DNA of 64,000 nucleotides from the NCBI GenBank assembly GCA_023666275.1, contig JAMPCJ010000001.1, positions 186,001-250,000 on the forward strand, written 5' to 3'. A model generated the notes under the pieces. That model was not told where the DNA came from. It made no database searches and saw only the letters and a list, made by a program, of their open reading frames with translations. Positions within the stretch are counted from its first letter, which is position 1. Every line of letters starts with the position of its first letter. Positions 35,601-44,700 of the stretch are shown here, in pieces. Made by a program: the position numbers and the translations under genes. This stretch comes from Treponema brennaborense (lineage in GTDB: Bacteria > Spirochaetota > Spirochaetia > Treponematales > Treponemataceae).

Positions 35601-36398
35601 GAATTCAAAGACATGCGGAAGTATAAGACGAACTACGAACAAAAACTTGGAACGATAAGCCGGAAACTTGCTTCTTGGGGAATAAAAACGGAAGAAGATT
35701 TGGAAAGATTCATTCCGACTATGAACGAAAAAAAACATTTGCTTGAAAAACAACTTGCGGATAAAAGGAGCGAACTTCCCGAACTTCTCAAACGTGAAAC
35801 ACTCAAAATGAACGAAGCACGGCGGATTCTTCCGTCTATGGAACAGCAGCTTAAAGATTTCACGGAAGGCATTCAGGAAAATCTGCGCACGATGAATGAA
35901 GTGGAAAGCGAAATCAGAAAAGAACGGTTTGAAGAAATGCTTTCCGTAAAATGGGAAAAAGGCGAAATCACAACGGAAGAACGCAGCAAATATATTGCCG
36001 CAGGCTACAAAAAATATTACGAATGGCTTAACGGCGATATTGAAAGCCTTGAATCTTCCGTGAAAGAAACACAGCCGGAAACGAGCTTCGAGCAAAACGT
36101 AAAGAAAACGGCGGAATCAAAAGAAACACAGCAGTCTGCTGCTATTATTTCTTTTGGTGAGTCGAAAAATTTCAAACAATTGTTTCTTTTTGATATTGAT
36201 GAAACGCAGCATGCAAAGCGCACAGATAATGTCATTGAACAAAAAGAAAATGTCTCGGAAACGAAAATTTCCGACATTGCAAATTCGGTGAAAGCAAAAA
36301 TCATTGAAAAAACGAACGCCTCTGACGAATGGGTAAAGGCGCACCTCGTTGTGGGCGGAATTCCACGACAGAAAAAATGCGCGGGCGTTGAAAGATAA
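29700..36398 (+). CDS. Giant polyvalent protein: adenine methylase plus SNF2-type helicase
   Basis: 2232 residues from ATG 29700; ATGs at 29633 and 29667 are possible but lie in the repeat. Order: a short GFKWSKRQQKWWA module (about 33-50); a PBECR-type RNase-fold domain (VETPIGTVKLGENQ, about 145-265); an N6-adenine methylase with NPPYG near 748; then a SNF2-like helicase with DVGVGKT (1314-1320), DEAH (1471-1474), LTATPF and a C-terminal motif block (QAEGRIWRQG). The end is coiled-coil. Such methylase-helicase fusions occur in phages and conjugative elements as polyvalent proteins, probably modifying or protecting incoming DNA. A palindromic element (ERDVAL) lies at 32565. Confidence 0.83.
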   Translation: MPEIKNYKNNDFSVTVNTRMNGIEIVFNDEMTEEMIEEIKDAGFKWSKRQQKWWAYQSEKSNAYAVSLVEKSEAKEIPFDDLSAETKIGKEDFASVLETPAAPPVIELQKGLQAALEENAAVLTEIPLTRNNYNALFPNGTVETPIGTVKLGENQFKKLQQEDRNNLLGAMYETLSNPSLVLEKETLNAESGDFKPVHVYGKSFVHETSEHKRIVESIIIFKSGENISIGTHNKDIARFVRQIKTADQIIYADSEISRVASLILSKGGSPVQLKGINTQALNPKYDKTKLLSTSDLLKEHTEAQTANRATETEAEKALNEETSGKLITEENFDLLGIKKGGVIKDAGSGFYWKITDDGDFSGSIWRCDEKGNFLDITGVSEVQTVGGGIKEILLDNGVADGKLNKPIYLGEVAKNQNLTTVLTDTERHENEAKLPFAERIKLKQEYKSFFERELKGENDVETFKNIANYYTSLSKNLRQVAEEIEPEFPNFVPFPAREALGSLRLKYAEKLPETEEQKKYREMLDRFNSKLGEKIQEEFGYARNGELALKDENPDNEKDAEIAQNKSATEVEKKSVQEEKLSQPKDLFISERHTQNQMRKIREEAKKILAENTDEQISGNPEMLSLLAQYEGGGGLSGEAKRTSAEVLNAFYTPRSVVKAVWQLADYYAPNAKSVLEPSSGIGRFAENRPQNDFTLRELDETSARIAKILHPEANVIQGAFQAQFFDEDGRAVKKDYELPKYDLVIGNPPYGENKSIWAGRGEGKEFARIEEYFLSRAMDSLRDENSVLVFVMPSSFLKSFPDKTKYLIAEKCALIDAYRLPNGAFDTTDVGTDIIVLKKGLCRAEEISGDNFFKAHPEKILGEEYADTDRFGKKVTKIRTRGANMLEDELGKIAEHLKRAVPHKKHRDKLSAAEQFSETGTKSPKHIFKDNAETQNGGEKTAAFETNIQNQKNEERDVALESGFSQLKSSGQKKENNAIMSMQDFCRLYGKNFVKEEISIWQATNWEGIIDRNRLSVDEEGILHTNENYVETEPGKFTHKVLFESGNIAEKIQHYKNEIARFERDIKEYNGRIYNSEKEMWEEADNSKLELYKKNLAALENALPSKIPIERLHFGVNSTLAEEFMVDHINDDGQIEQLNLQESFILWATGNTLQSANKDNHYWRWNIDFATANISEEEFPPNISWYDIIEYIDKKPVKADKVSSWRKSEDEIKADKAQKKKEADEKRMARSETADKLFDKYLHEGLSEKLKEQVESEYNRRFNSYVAPDYAKLPLFIDGMSREKDGKQFKLYDQQIKGAAFLANKGNGLLAYDVGVGKTATGIVANVAQMQTGRSKRPLIIVPNAVYSKWYKDISDLFPNIQINDLYNLNKESTEKYRDSENPHKLVIPENSISLVTYEALKNITFTDHSCENELKEDFSKLLSEDFEGTTRENAQNAEKIKNVIGSASQVKNTGYVFYEDCGWDNITVDEAHNFKNLWTVPRPKNKGESNEFSGIPSGKPSARALKLYGMTQLTQRRNENRNVFLLTATPFTNSPLEVYSMLSYVGRERLIKSGLYSLRDFCNQFAHTKLELGVNSKGEIDQKQVMKNWKELPALQKLLTEYIDKVDGEELKEIIRPKKFSHVQELEMSDLQKKMMEQDIESMNDVANGNSAAVITSMNAMRLALVAPALADPARYAGLTLPGKKELVETSPKLKFVCDSVIEMYKNNPEKGQFIYMPLGKEAHGIVKDYLVAHGLPKESVEIINGEINNSTEKKYKITGKFNDPKDPCKILIGGKNTSEGIDLNGNSFVMYNCSLGWNPSETTQAEGRIWRQGNMQGHVHCCYPVMNDSIDAVLYQKHDEKRSRINELWTYKDGDSLNVEDINPEDLKFDLIKDPDKRAKFILENGIEEKDKDGKITFKFDGTKTIQNELDKVNSRLKSFDEVCEKRIELKKNFIEAEFGIQKYEKNIDDYKSRKLAIPEWLKSEFKDMRKYKTNYEQKLGTISRKLASWGIKTEEDLERFIPTMNEKKHLLEKQLADKRSELPELLKRETLKMNEARRILPSMEQQLKDFTEGIQENLRTMNEVESEIRKERFEEMLSVKWEKGEITTEERSKYIAAGYKKYYEWLNGDIESLESSVKETQPETSFEQNVKKTAESKETQQSAAIISFGESKNFKQLFLFDIDETQHAKRTDNVIEQKENVSETKISDIANSVKAKIIEKTNASDEWVKAHLVVGGIPRQKKCAGVER
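32565..32582. repeat. Palindromic element in the methylase-helicase gene
   Basis: GAGCGCGACGTTGCGCTT, near-perfect palindrome, in-frame as ERDVAL in the linker between methylase and helicase. Confidence 0.88.
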
Positions 36399-36419
36399 AT
36401 TTTTGGGAGGAAAATATTT

Positions 36420-39400
36420 ATGGAATTGAATGAAAAAACGACAACTTTGAAAGATGCAATCGCAAATCAAAAGGCGACTTCTTTTGCGCTTGAAATGCTT
36501 GAAAAAACAGGAGTTGCAGTAAGCCTCGACAAAGAGGAATTCAACCGAATTCTTAACGGCACGGAAAAGTTGCAGAAAATGGTCGCAGATTTGGAAGAGT
36601 TTAAGAAGTTGAAAGCGGAACTCGACAGCCTCCAAGCAAAACACGCCGAACTTTTGAAGGAACAAGAAAAAGTTGAGGCTGACAGAAAGCAAAAAGACAA
36701 AGAGATTACAAAATCAAATTTGCAGGATTTTTTCCAAACAGTAAAAGAACTTGATAAATTTATAGATGATGAAGTTTTGATAAAAATCAATGCAAAAATA
36801 TGCGAGGAACCAGGAGGTGATCATCTTAAGATTTGGCGGGGAAATGATTTTATTCTTTATGTGAATGAATACAACGATGAAATTCCTGACTATAGCATTT
36901 ATGACGATGCAAAACTTAACGAAATAATTGATGAATTGGTTGAATATTCTTTGGTCAACAGAAACGGCAGCCTTACAAAGTTTTTGGAAGATACAGTTTA
37001 CGAGAATTTGCAGGAAAAAATCAATTTACAGAAAAGAGAGAACAGCGAAGTTGAAAACACAATTCTTGTAGATAGAAATGTTGTTGACCTTACACCAGAG
37101 GAAAGCGAGCGAGTTAAAAAAACATTGAAAAAGATGCCCTATGTTGAAATTAACGGCGTAAATGTTTTTGAAGGAAAAATCAATTCTGTTACTGAAGAGA
37201 TTTTCTTGAAAGAACTCGTGCAGTCGAAAATTCTTGTTGATAACGACCACGAGGTTTATTTGCTGCCTGAACATTACACAACAGCACAAAGTGCGGCAGA
37301 TACTTTGACAGATAATGAATTTCTTGATTTGAAAACTGTAACAGGTGGAAAGTCAAAAGTTGGAAAACGTTTTGCACAAGGTAAAGAACAGGCACGGGAT
37401 GTGTTTGTTAGGGTAAAATCTGATATTACAGCAAAAGAAGCTATTACTTCAATTCAAGACCAATTTAAAAACATTCGCCCTGATATGATTGACGGTCGGC
37501 TTATTCTTATGCTTGATAAGGCAAATCAGTATTTTGAAATGAACATAAAAAAAGACGGAACTATGAATATCATTCCGACCTCCCAGGCTTATAAACCCAG
37601 TGTCCAAAATGACATCGCTCCGTCTGTAAGTGAAAGTATATCACAAAAAAATGATTTGTCAAGCAAGAGAAATGAAAGTTCGGAAAACAAAGTAAGCAAC
37701 ACTGATAAAAAGCTCGCGGAAACTGAAAAGAACGAAAGTGTAATTCCCGGCATAACGAAAGAGCCTGTAAACGGAACTTATGCTGTAAACGAATATGACT
37801 TCCGCGACAGAATTGAAAGCGCGATTACAAGCGATGAAAAAATCGGCGAAAAATACCGCGCAACGTTTGACCTTGATGACAAACTGAATGTAAAGGGACT
37901 TGACGATATTCGCGTGGAAATGCTGCAAAGACTTATGGAGTCGGTCGGTAACGGCGAAAGGAGCGTGTCAAAAGAAGAAGTAGTAAATATTGCGGATGGA
38001 ATGTTGAACAGCGATGGCTACGCCCAAAGGGCGCATAAAGCAAAGCAATGGGAATTTGTTGAGAAAGCAGACTTTGTTGACCCTATGCGAGTTGCAGCAA
38101 TGGACACTCTTGGGCTTGACAAGGCGATTGAAATCTTTGGAACGCTTGATGAGCCAAAAGAAGTTTCGTGGGAATTAAGAGAAGAGCTTCGCTCGCTTGG
38201 CGCAACATTAAAGTTGGAAAGCCGAAATGTCACTAAAATGGAAGTTGAAAATATTCAAGAACTTGCTGAAAAAGTTACTTCTGCAAAAGAGCAAGTTGAA
38301 ATCGGACCAAAAGTTGCGGAAAAAACACAAGCCGAAAATCTTGAAGAGATTATCGAAAACGCTGCAAAGCGAAGGGATGAAAAAAAACTTGCCGAAACAA
38401 TGGCGAAAGAAGAAAATGAGACTTTTGAAACAAATTTTGTCGAAGCCGTCAAGTCGCTGAACATAGAGCAAGAACAAACACCAAAAATCCAGTTTATGAA
38501 AAATATTCCGTTTTCAAAACTCGACCTCGGCAAAGTCGCGGACTGGCAGGTTGAGGAAGCAAAAGAAGCAGGAATTGACCTTTCAGGTTACAAGCACGAA
38601 ATAACAAACCAATTCATCGCTCATGTCGTGAAGAACCACGGAAACGCGATTTCCGAAGCGGCGCGGGGAAATGTCGCAATTACAAAAGACGACTTAAAAA
38701 AACTCGGCGAAGTAATCTCAAATCCCGACCGCGTTGTGTACGGAACGACGAGGAAAGAATTTATCGGCGGCAAAATGGTTGACCAGCAGAGAGTTATCTA
38801 TGTCAAAGAAAGCGAAAAAGGAACGAACCTTTATTTTGAAGCGGTGCTTGAGGGCAACAAGAACAAAACATTGCGCGGGAAAACTTTCTTCAAAAAGAAT
38901 GGCGAATTAACAAATGAAGCATTAGAAAATGTCATAAGCATTAACAGTGCAAAATCTAATGTTGAAAATATAAAAATAGCCGTTCACGAGGGTGCGACCA
39001 TTTCACCATTTAGGTCAACAGAAACTGTTGATGTAGCGGTCAACTCTACTTCTCACGAACAGCCATCTAACGAAAGTATAGCACAATTCGTGGAAAAGTC
39101 AATAAACGAATACGCGTCCACAAAAGTTGACACCGAAGCATACATAAAAGAAAACACAGTCTACGGCTTTACCTACGGCAACAAGATTTATCTTAACGCG
39201 GATGCCCTAAACTCGAACGCGCCCGTCCACGAGTATACGCATCTTTGGGACAAGGCTATCGAAAAAACGAATCCCGCATTGTGGAAACGCGGCGTTGAGC
39301 TTTTGAAAACAACGACAATGTGGAACGAAATCAAAAACTCTCCCGCTTATGCCGACATCGCGGACGATGAAAACTTACTTGCAAGCGAAGTTCATGCCCG

Positions 39401-41741
39401 ACTTTCAGGAAATCGCGCCGAGCAATGCTTCACTCAAATCGCTCGAGAAGACGGCGAAATCACCGAAGAAAAAACACGAAGGTGGAACGGAGATGCTTGG
39501 GAATATGTTATCGATACGTTTACGGACTACGAAATAGACGCGGACAAGAAAATCGAAACGCTCAAAAGTTTGCTTAAAGAGGCAGAAAGTCAACTTCCGA
39601 TTGCGGAAAAAGAGCTTGCCGAAAAAGGTGCATTTGTCAATTTGAAAGAAAGCGACTTGGAAATCTTAAAAGAACTTGGTGTTCCTGAAAAAAATCTTAA
39701 TCAAATTGATGACGCTTTGGAGTTTATAAAATTTAAAGATGAAAATGGAAAGGAAATTTCAAAAGAAACCGTTGAAGAAAGATTTGGCAAAGAAAAATTT
39801 TTAGCAGGTATTGCAACTAGTGCGTTTGTTCATTCTTATCAACCGATCATAACTGATACAAGCACATTTGTGCATGATTCTTTTATGGAAACAGGTTTTC
39901 AGATTATGAAAAACGATCCTGCAAAAGCAAAGCACATAGTTGAATTTGATGCATCAAAATATTTTGACCGGAACAGAGATGAGCAACCGACAAACAGGGC
40001 AATGCTTGTCCGAAGTTTAAAGTACGAAGTTCAAGAATTAAAAGATGCAATCGTCGAACTTGAAAAAAGCAAATCGCTTGAAAATATCACGCTTGAACAA
40101 TTCCTTGCGATGCCGATGAAAGACTTTATCCAAGGCGTGAATCCTGCTGCAGAAATGGGCAAAAGTGGAGTTGAAGAAACAATAGAAGCGACCGTTCAGA
40201 AAATGGCAGAAACGGAACGGGACAAAACGATAGGTACAAATCTTGATCGAATGACATATGAGGATTTTATTCAATCCGAATTCGTGAGGGAGAAAACAAG
40301 GCTTATTTATGAGAAATTGAATTTTCCGATGATAACAAAGATAGATTTTGAACAAGCTTTTTCTGATACAAAAGAATTTTTCTCCGATTCGCTTGAAAAA
40401 GAAAACGGTTATACTCCGGAAGATTTTTATATCAAGCAGATTATTCTTCAAGGAATCGATTCCCGCTATGAAAATCTCGATAAAATCGAATTTAGCGATA
40501 TGTACAAAATCGCAGATGACATTCTGCGCGAAAAGCTGCTGAATAAAGATGAGTTTGAAGTAAGAATGAATGCTATTCATGCGGTAAAAAAAGAAAAAGA
40601 AAAGATGGTTTTCGAAGAACAGGAAACAGGGCGTTTCCTTCTTGTGGAAGAAACGGATAACGAATTCGAATTCAATTCAAGGCTTTATGACGTTGAGCTG
40701 AACTTGGTTTCGGAAAAGAAAATCGGCACGGTATTCGACGACAAAAGAAACATTCCAGAACTTACAAAAGCCTGCGACGGTGCGATGGAATTCCACGGCA
40801 TCGACAAGACCGATGTGATGATTTTTGAAGAAGAACGGTTCGAGGAAATGCTTCTCATGCGTAATTCTGCGCAAAAAATAACGAAATCAGCTGGAAATGG
40901 CATACAGCAGAACGAAGATTCAATTCTCGGTACTTCATCCGGCTCGAGTGATGAAAAATCAAAGATTTCGAAAGCCCGCAAAATTTCCAAAGCTATCGAT
41001 CCTGAACAGCCGTATAAAAACAGCGTTTCGGAAAAGCAGTTTTCGGGAAACTGGATTCCGTTCCACAACGCGAAAATCATCAAAGAGTCGATGAACAAAG
41101 GAAATGCACCATTCCTGCCGAACGAGGAAGGTGAAATCACTGCACGACCGATTTACAATGCGAATACGGGTTTTTGCTTGTATGCAAAAGATCTGATTCC
41201 GCTTCAGATTGTCGCGGACGGAAATTTCTCGTTGTCCTCCGCAGTCGTGGCGACTAAGAACAGCATCAATGCGGCGAAGACCAGCGTCAAAGCGGGCGAA
41301 AAAGGATTTTTCTACAACTTCAAGCGTGATGACGGTTCAATCGGAACGACGCAGTTTTTCTTCTCGGAGCAGACGGAAAATCCCGAAGCTGTGAAAAAAC
41401 TCGCTGAAGGAAAAATTCGCAAAAGCAATAATTTTAATAAAACCGTTGAAATCACTTCGGCTGAGCCTGAAGAATATCTTGCAAACTATGTCGCAGCCTG
41501 CAAAATAGGTGCAAAAATGAAAGTATCGTCCGAAATCGCAGAAGAATTCAAGAAGAGTTTTTCACAAGTCTTGGATAATCAATTCGCAAAGAAAGATGAA
41601 TTTGACAAGAAAATCGGAAAGTTAAACGAGCTGTTTTTCAACGCCGACAGAAAATCCGCGCAAATCGTGAAAGACATTGAAAGACAAAATGAAATTTCTA
41701 ATGCAAAACAAAAAATGCAAGCCGTTGCAATGGAGCGGTAG
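36420..41741 (+). CDS. Giant polyvalent protein with zincin and ArdC-N-like domains
   Basis: 1773 residues, ATG 36420 behind GGGAGG. The N-terminal ~110 residues are coiled-coil. A PBECR-type RNase-fold domain lies near 715-850 (VVKNHGNAISEAARG, then NPDRVVYG). A zincin metallopeptidase motif HEYTH lies at 937-941, in APVHEYTHLWDKA. The last ~250 residues (from YKNSVSEKQF, nt 40996) copy the ArdC-like protein at 28775. Around residue 603-627 a 73-bp segment is shared with the MazG-like gene at 47986. Likely carried into the recipient or made there to counter defences; the substrates are unknown. Confidence 0.78.
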   Translation: MELNEKTTTLKDAIANQKATSFALEMLEKTGVAVSLDKEEFNRILNGTEKLQKMVADLEEFKKLKAELDSLQAKHAELLKEQEKVEADRKQKDKEITKSNLQDFFQTVKELDKFIDDEVLIKINAKICEEPGGDHLKIWRGNDFILYVNEYNDEIPDYSIYDDAKLNEIIDELVEYSLVNRNGSLTKFLEDTVYENLQEKINLQKRENSEVENTILVDRNVVDLTPEESERVKKTLKKMPYVEINGVNVFEGKINSVTEEIFLKELVQSKILVDNDHEVYLLPEHYTTAQSAADTLTDNEFLDLKTVTGGKSKVGKRFAQGKEQARDVFVRVKSDITAKEAITSIQDQFKNIRPDMIDGRLILMLDKANQYFEMNIKKDGTMNIIPTSQAYKPSVQNDIAPSVSESISQKNDLSSKRNESSENKVSNTDKKLAETEKNESVIPGITKEPVNGTYAVNEYDFRDRIESAITSDEKIGEKYRATFDLDDKLNVKGLDDIRVEMLQRLMESVGNGERSVSKEEVVNIADGMLNSDGYAQRAHKAKQWEFVEKADFVDPMRVAAMDTLGLDKAIEIFGTLDEPKEVSWELREELRSLGATLKLESRNVTKMEVENIQELAEKVTSAKEQVEIGPKVAEKTQAENLEEIIENAAKRRDEKKLAETMAKEENETFETNFVEAVKSLNIEQEQTPKIQFMKNIPFSKLDLGKVADWQVEEAKEAGIDLSGYKHEITNQFIAHVVKNHGNAISEAARGNVAITKDDLKKLGEVISNPDRVVYGTTRKEFIGGKMVDQQRVIYVKESEKGTNLYFEAVLEGNKNKTLRGKTFFKKNGELTNEALENVISINSAKSNVENIKIAVHEGATISPFRSTETVDVAVNSTSHEQPSNESIAQFVEKSINEYASTKVDTEAYIKENTVYGFTYGNKIYLNADALNSNAPVHEYTHLWDKAIEKTNPALWKRGVELLKTTTMWNEIKNSPAYADIADDENLLASEVHARLSGNRAEQCFTQIAREDGEITEEKTRRWNGDAWEYVIDTFTDYEIDADKKIETLKSLLKEAESQLPIAEKELAEKGAFVNLKESDLEILKELGVPEKNLNQIDDALEFIKFKDENGKEISKETVEERFGKEKFLAGIATSAFVHSYQPIITDTSTFVHDSFMETGFQIMKNDPAKAKHIVEFDASKYFDRNRDEQPTNRAMLVRSLKYEVQELKDAIVELEKSKSLENITLEQFLAMPMKDFIQGVNPAAEMGKSGVEETIEATVQKMAETERDKTIGTNLDRMTYEDFIQSEFVREKTRLIYEKLNFPMITKIDFEQAFSDTKEFFSDSLEKENGYTPEDFYIKQIILQGIDSRYENLDKIEFSDMYKIADDILREKLLNKDEFEVRMNAIHAVKKEKEKMVFEEQETGRFLLVEETDNEFEFNSRLYDVELNLVSEKKIGTVFDDKRNIPELTKACDGAMEFHGIDKTDVMIFEEERFEEMLLMRNSAQKITKSAGNGIQQNEDSILGTSSGSSDEKSKISKARKISKAIDPEQPYKNSVSEKQFSGNWIPFHNAKIIKESMNKGNAPFLPNEEGEITARPIYNANTGFCLYAKDLIPLQIVADGNFSLSSAVVATKNSINAAKTSVKAGEKGFFYNFKRDDGSIGTTQFFFSEQTENPEAVKKLAEGKIRKSNNFNKTVEITSAEPEEYLANYVAACKIGAKMKVSSEIAEEFKKSFSQVLDNQFAKKDEFDKKIGKLNELFFNADRKSAQIVKDIERQNEISNAKQKMQAVAMER
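38224..38296 (+). repeat. 73-bp segment shared with the MazG-like locus
   Basis: Matches 48248-48320 (opposite strand) with three mismatches and no gap, in the same reading frame (VENIQELAEKVTSAKEQV). Confidence 0.92.
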
Positions 41742-41750
41742 GAGCAGAAA

Positions 41751-44700
41751 ATGACAGAACCTAAAAATAAATTGCAAAATGAAATAATGCGATCGGATGA
41801 AGAAGAATTCTTTGTAGCCGTCGAGAATTATCTGAAAAACGGAATTGCGCCTATATACAACGAATTTAATTTAAAAGTGACTCCCGAAATTCTTCAGTAT
41901 GCGGGAATTCCGAACCATAAAATAATTATGACGACAAAGGTTCTCAACAAGGCGAAAGACGAGGCACACAATCTTGATAACGAGGAAATTCTTTCTGCGC
42001 TAAAAGGCTTGTCGGATCCCGTAATTATCTTTGAGTCCGACAAGGAAAAAAGCGAGGCAAAAGGCAGCAGTGTCTTAATCTTCACGGAGGCGAACGACAA
42101 AAACAACAAGCCGCTTGCGATTGGCTTTGAAATGGAAATCCAAAAGCAAGGCGAAAATAAAAATTATGTCGTCAACAAAATTCGCAGTGTGCATCCAAGA
42201 ACGACATTGATAAACAGCAAGGGCGAAAACATGCTTGAAAAATGGACTGAAAAAGGATTGATGAAATATGTTGATGACAAAAAAATATCGGAGTGGTTAA
42301 AGGATAGACAGGTACAATTCCTGCTGTCTTTAACCAACGCCGATACGATTACTATCACAGATTCAAGCGGAAATGTCAAGAGTTTTTCTGTAAAAACAAA
42401 GGCGAATTTTGAACGGCAGGCAGAAAAAATCCAAGCCATAGTAAACCAACAGCGAACCAATCTCGCTGAGGTGGAATACTTGAACTTGGATTCTTTAACC
42501 AGAATACTCGATTCCTTTGGAAATGTCAAACAAATTTTCACAAAAGATTCAGACATTTATGCAAAGGCAATCGATGAACTGCAAGCCGTAACCGAGAATC
42601 TTCTTACGCCGAAGGAATATCTTAAGAATCTTCTTTCAAAAGCGAAAATCGAAATGGTTGAAGATGCAGGAATTATGAGAGCGATTTTGGCGGAAGGAAA
42701 AAATGTCCAGAAAATGGCGGTAAAGTACGGGACAAATCAGAACCTCGAAAACGGCAGTGAAGAATCTTTCAGCGGATTCGGAACGTATGTTGTGAGCGTG
42801 AATGAAGAAAATGCAAAGCAGCTTGGAATTAAAATCGCGGCTAAAAAGTACGGCGGAAATTTTTACATTAACGAGAAGCCTTTCAATGAATTTCTGCAAG
42901 AGAAAAATTTCTCGCCGTATTGGATAAGCCGCTTGGAACAATTCAAAGACAGCAATATCGGCAATCTTGCAGACGATTTTTTAACAGCAGATGTAAAAGG
43001 AAATGCCACATTGGAAAAAGAAAGGGACACTTTGGCAACTTTGTTTTCGCTTGATTTGATTGAGTACAAACGGGAGCAGACATTTCTTTACTCCGTTGAT
43101 ATTCCCGACAACGACAGCACAAACTATCTTCTGTACGGCAATCCGATCGGAATCGAACATGCGAACAGAATAAACGAACAGCTTGAAAAATTGAATGTCG
43201 GCTGGCGTGTTTCAAGAAACGACATCGGTAAAAACGTTTACTTCAATACGCTTTCGGAAAAAGTTTTCGGCGGCAGCAGGGAAAGCGCGAGCAAATTCCT
43301 AAAAGAAATCGGCTATGTCGGAATGGAAATGAATCATGCGAACTACATTGTTTTCAGCGACAAGGACATGAAAGTTACGAACCGCGTGCAATATATGATT
43401 GACGGAGAAAACAATATTTACGGTTTTGCTTATGACGGCAGGATTTATGCAGATCCGGAAATTGCGGAGAGCGGCACTTACGCTCACGAATATACGCACT
43501 TGTGGGATGCGTACACGCAGCGCACAAATCCCGAACTTTGGGAGAAAGGCAAAAACATTTTCAAAGGAACTGTTCTTTGGAACGAGGTAATGAGCGATGC
43601 AAATTACAAAAATCTTTCCAACGACGATGAGATTCTTTCAGAGTGCCACAGCAGAATTGTCGGAAAAATGGCAGAAAAAATCCTGAACCGCATTGCGGAA
43701 AAAAACGGCGGGCTTTTGCGCGACCAAGTTATCGACTGGGATAAAGAAGTTGCAGAGTACATCGCAGGCGAGCTCGGCGCGGAATTTCCGAAGCCCGAAC
43801 TCGGAAACGAAAATTATGTTTCCGAGTTTATCCGCTATGAAACTGCACGGGAATTCCTTGCACAGCCGATGAAAGATTTGACGGCGGGGAAAGACATCGT
43901 GATGGGGCAGGAAAAAGAAAGCGCGCTGTCGGAGGAGGACTTGGAGTACATCCGCTCGCCCGAGTTCATCGAAAAATTCGGAGACTGGGAAAAAGCGCAG
44001 CGACTTGAAAAACTGAAGGCGGCAGAGTCGCTGACAATGAATTCGCAAGTCATTGTCAACAAAAGGGATGTTTCAAAAGAAATAACGAAACTTCGAGAAA
44101 CCTACAGCCGTGAAAATTTAAAATCACTTCAAAAGTACGCGGATGCCATTGGGAAAGAAATCCTTGCGGAAGAACGCAAGCGACAAGGTCTAAATGAATA
44201 TGAGAATCCAAAATTTAAAAACAATGACACGGGAAAAGAATTCTTCTTTCAAAGTATGAGCATCCGCGAAATCCGACATCACAATCTCTTTCAAAAAGGA
44301 CACATAGAGGCGTTACAAAAAATTCCTGAAATCATTGGCAAGTCCGTATATATCGGCAAAGAACGCAACGAGGATGACAGAAATTCTGACCTCAAAAATT
44401 TCCATTACTTTGGATGTGGAATAAAAATTGATGGAGAGGATTACACTTGTAAGGCTGTGTTTGCGGAAAACAGGCACGGCGAACTTTTTTATGACCAGTC
44501 GCTGTCAACGATTGAAAAAGGAAAATTCGTCGATTTGGTGAATCAAAAAAACAAGCCCGTGGCATTTAACCCACAACAACAAGGGTGGGATAGCAACGAG
44601 CTTTACGAAAGGAATTTAAATCCTTTCGAATATTATGATAAGCGTCTCATCAATATTTGTCAAGTACCGCAGATGAAATATCTCGATAAAAACTTGATGC

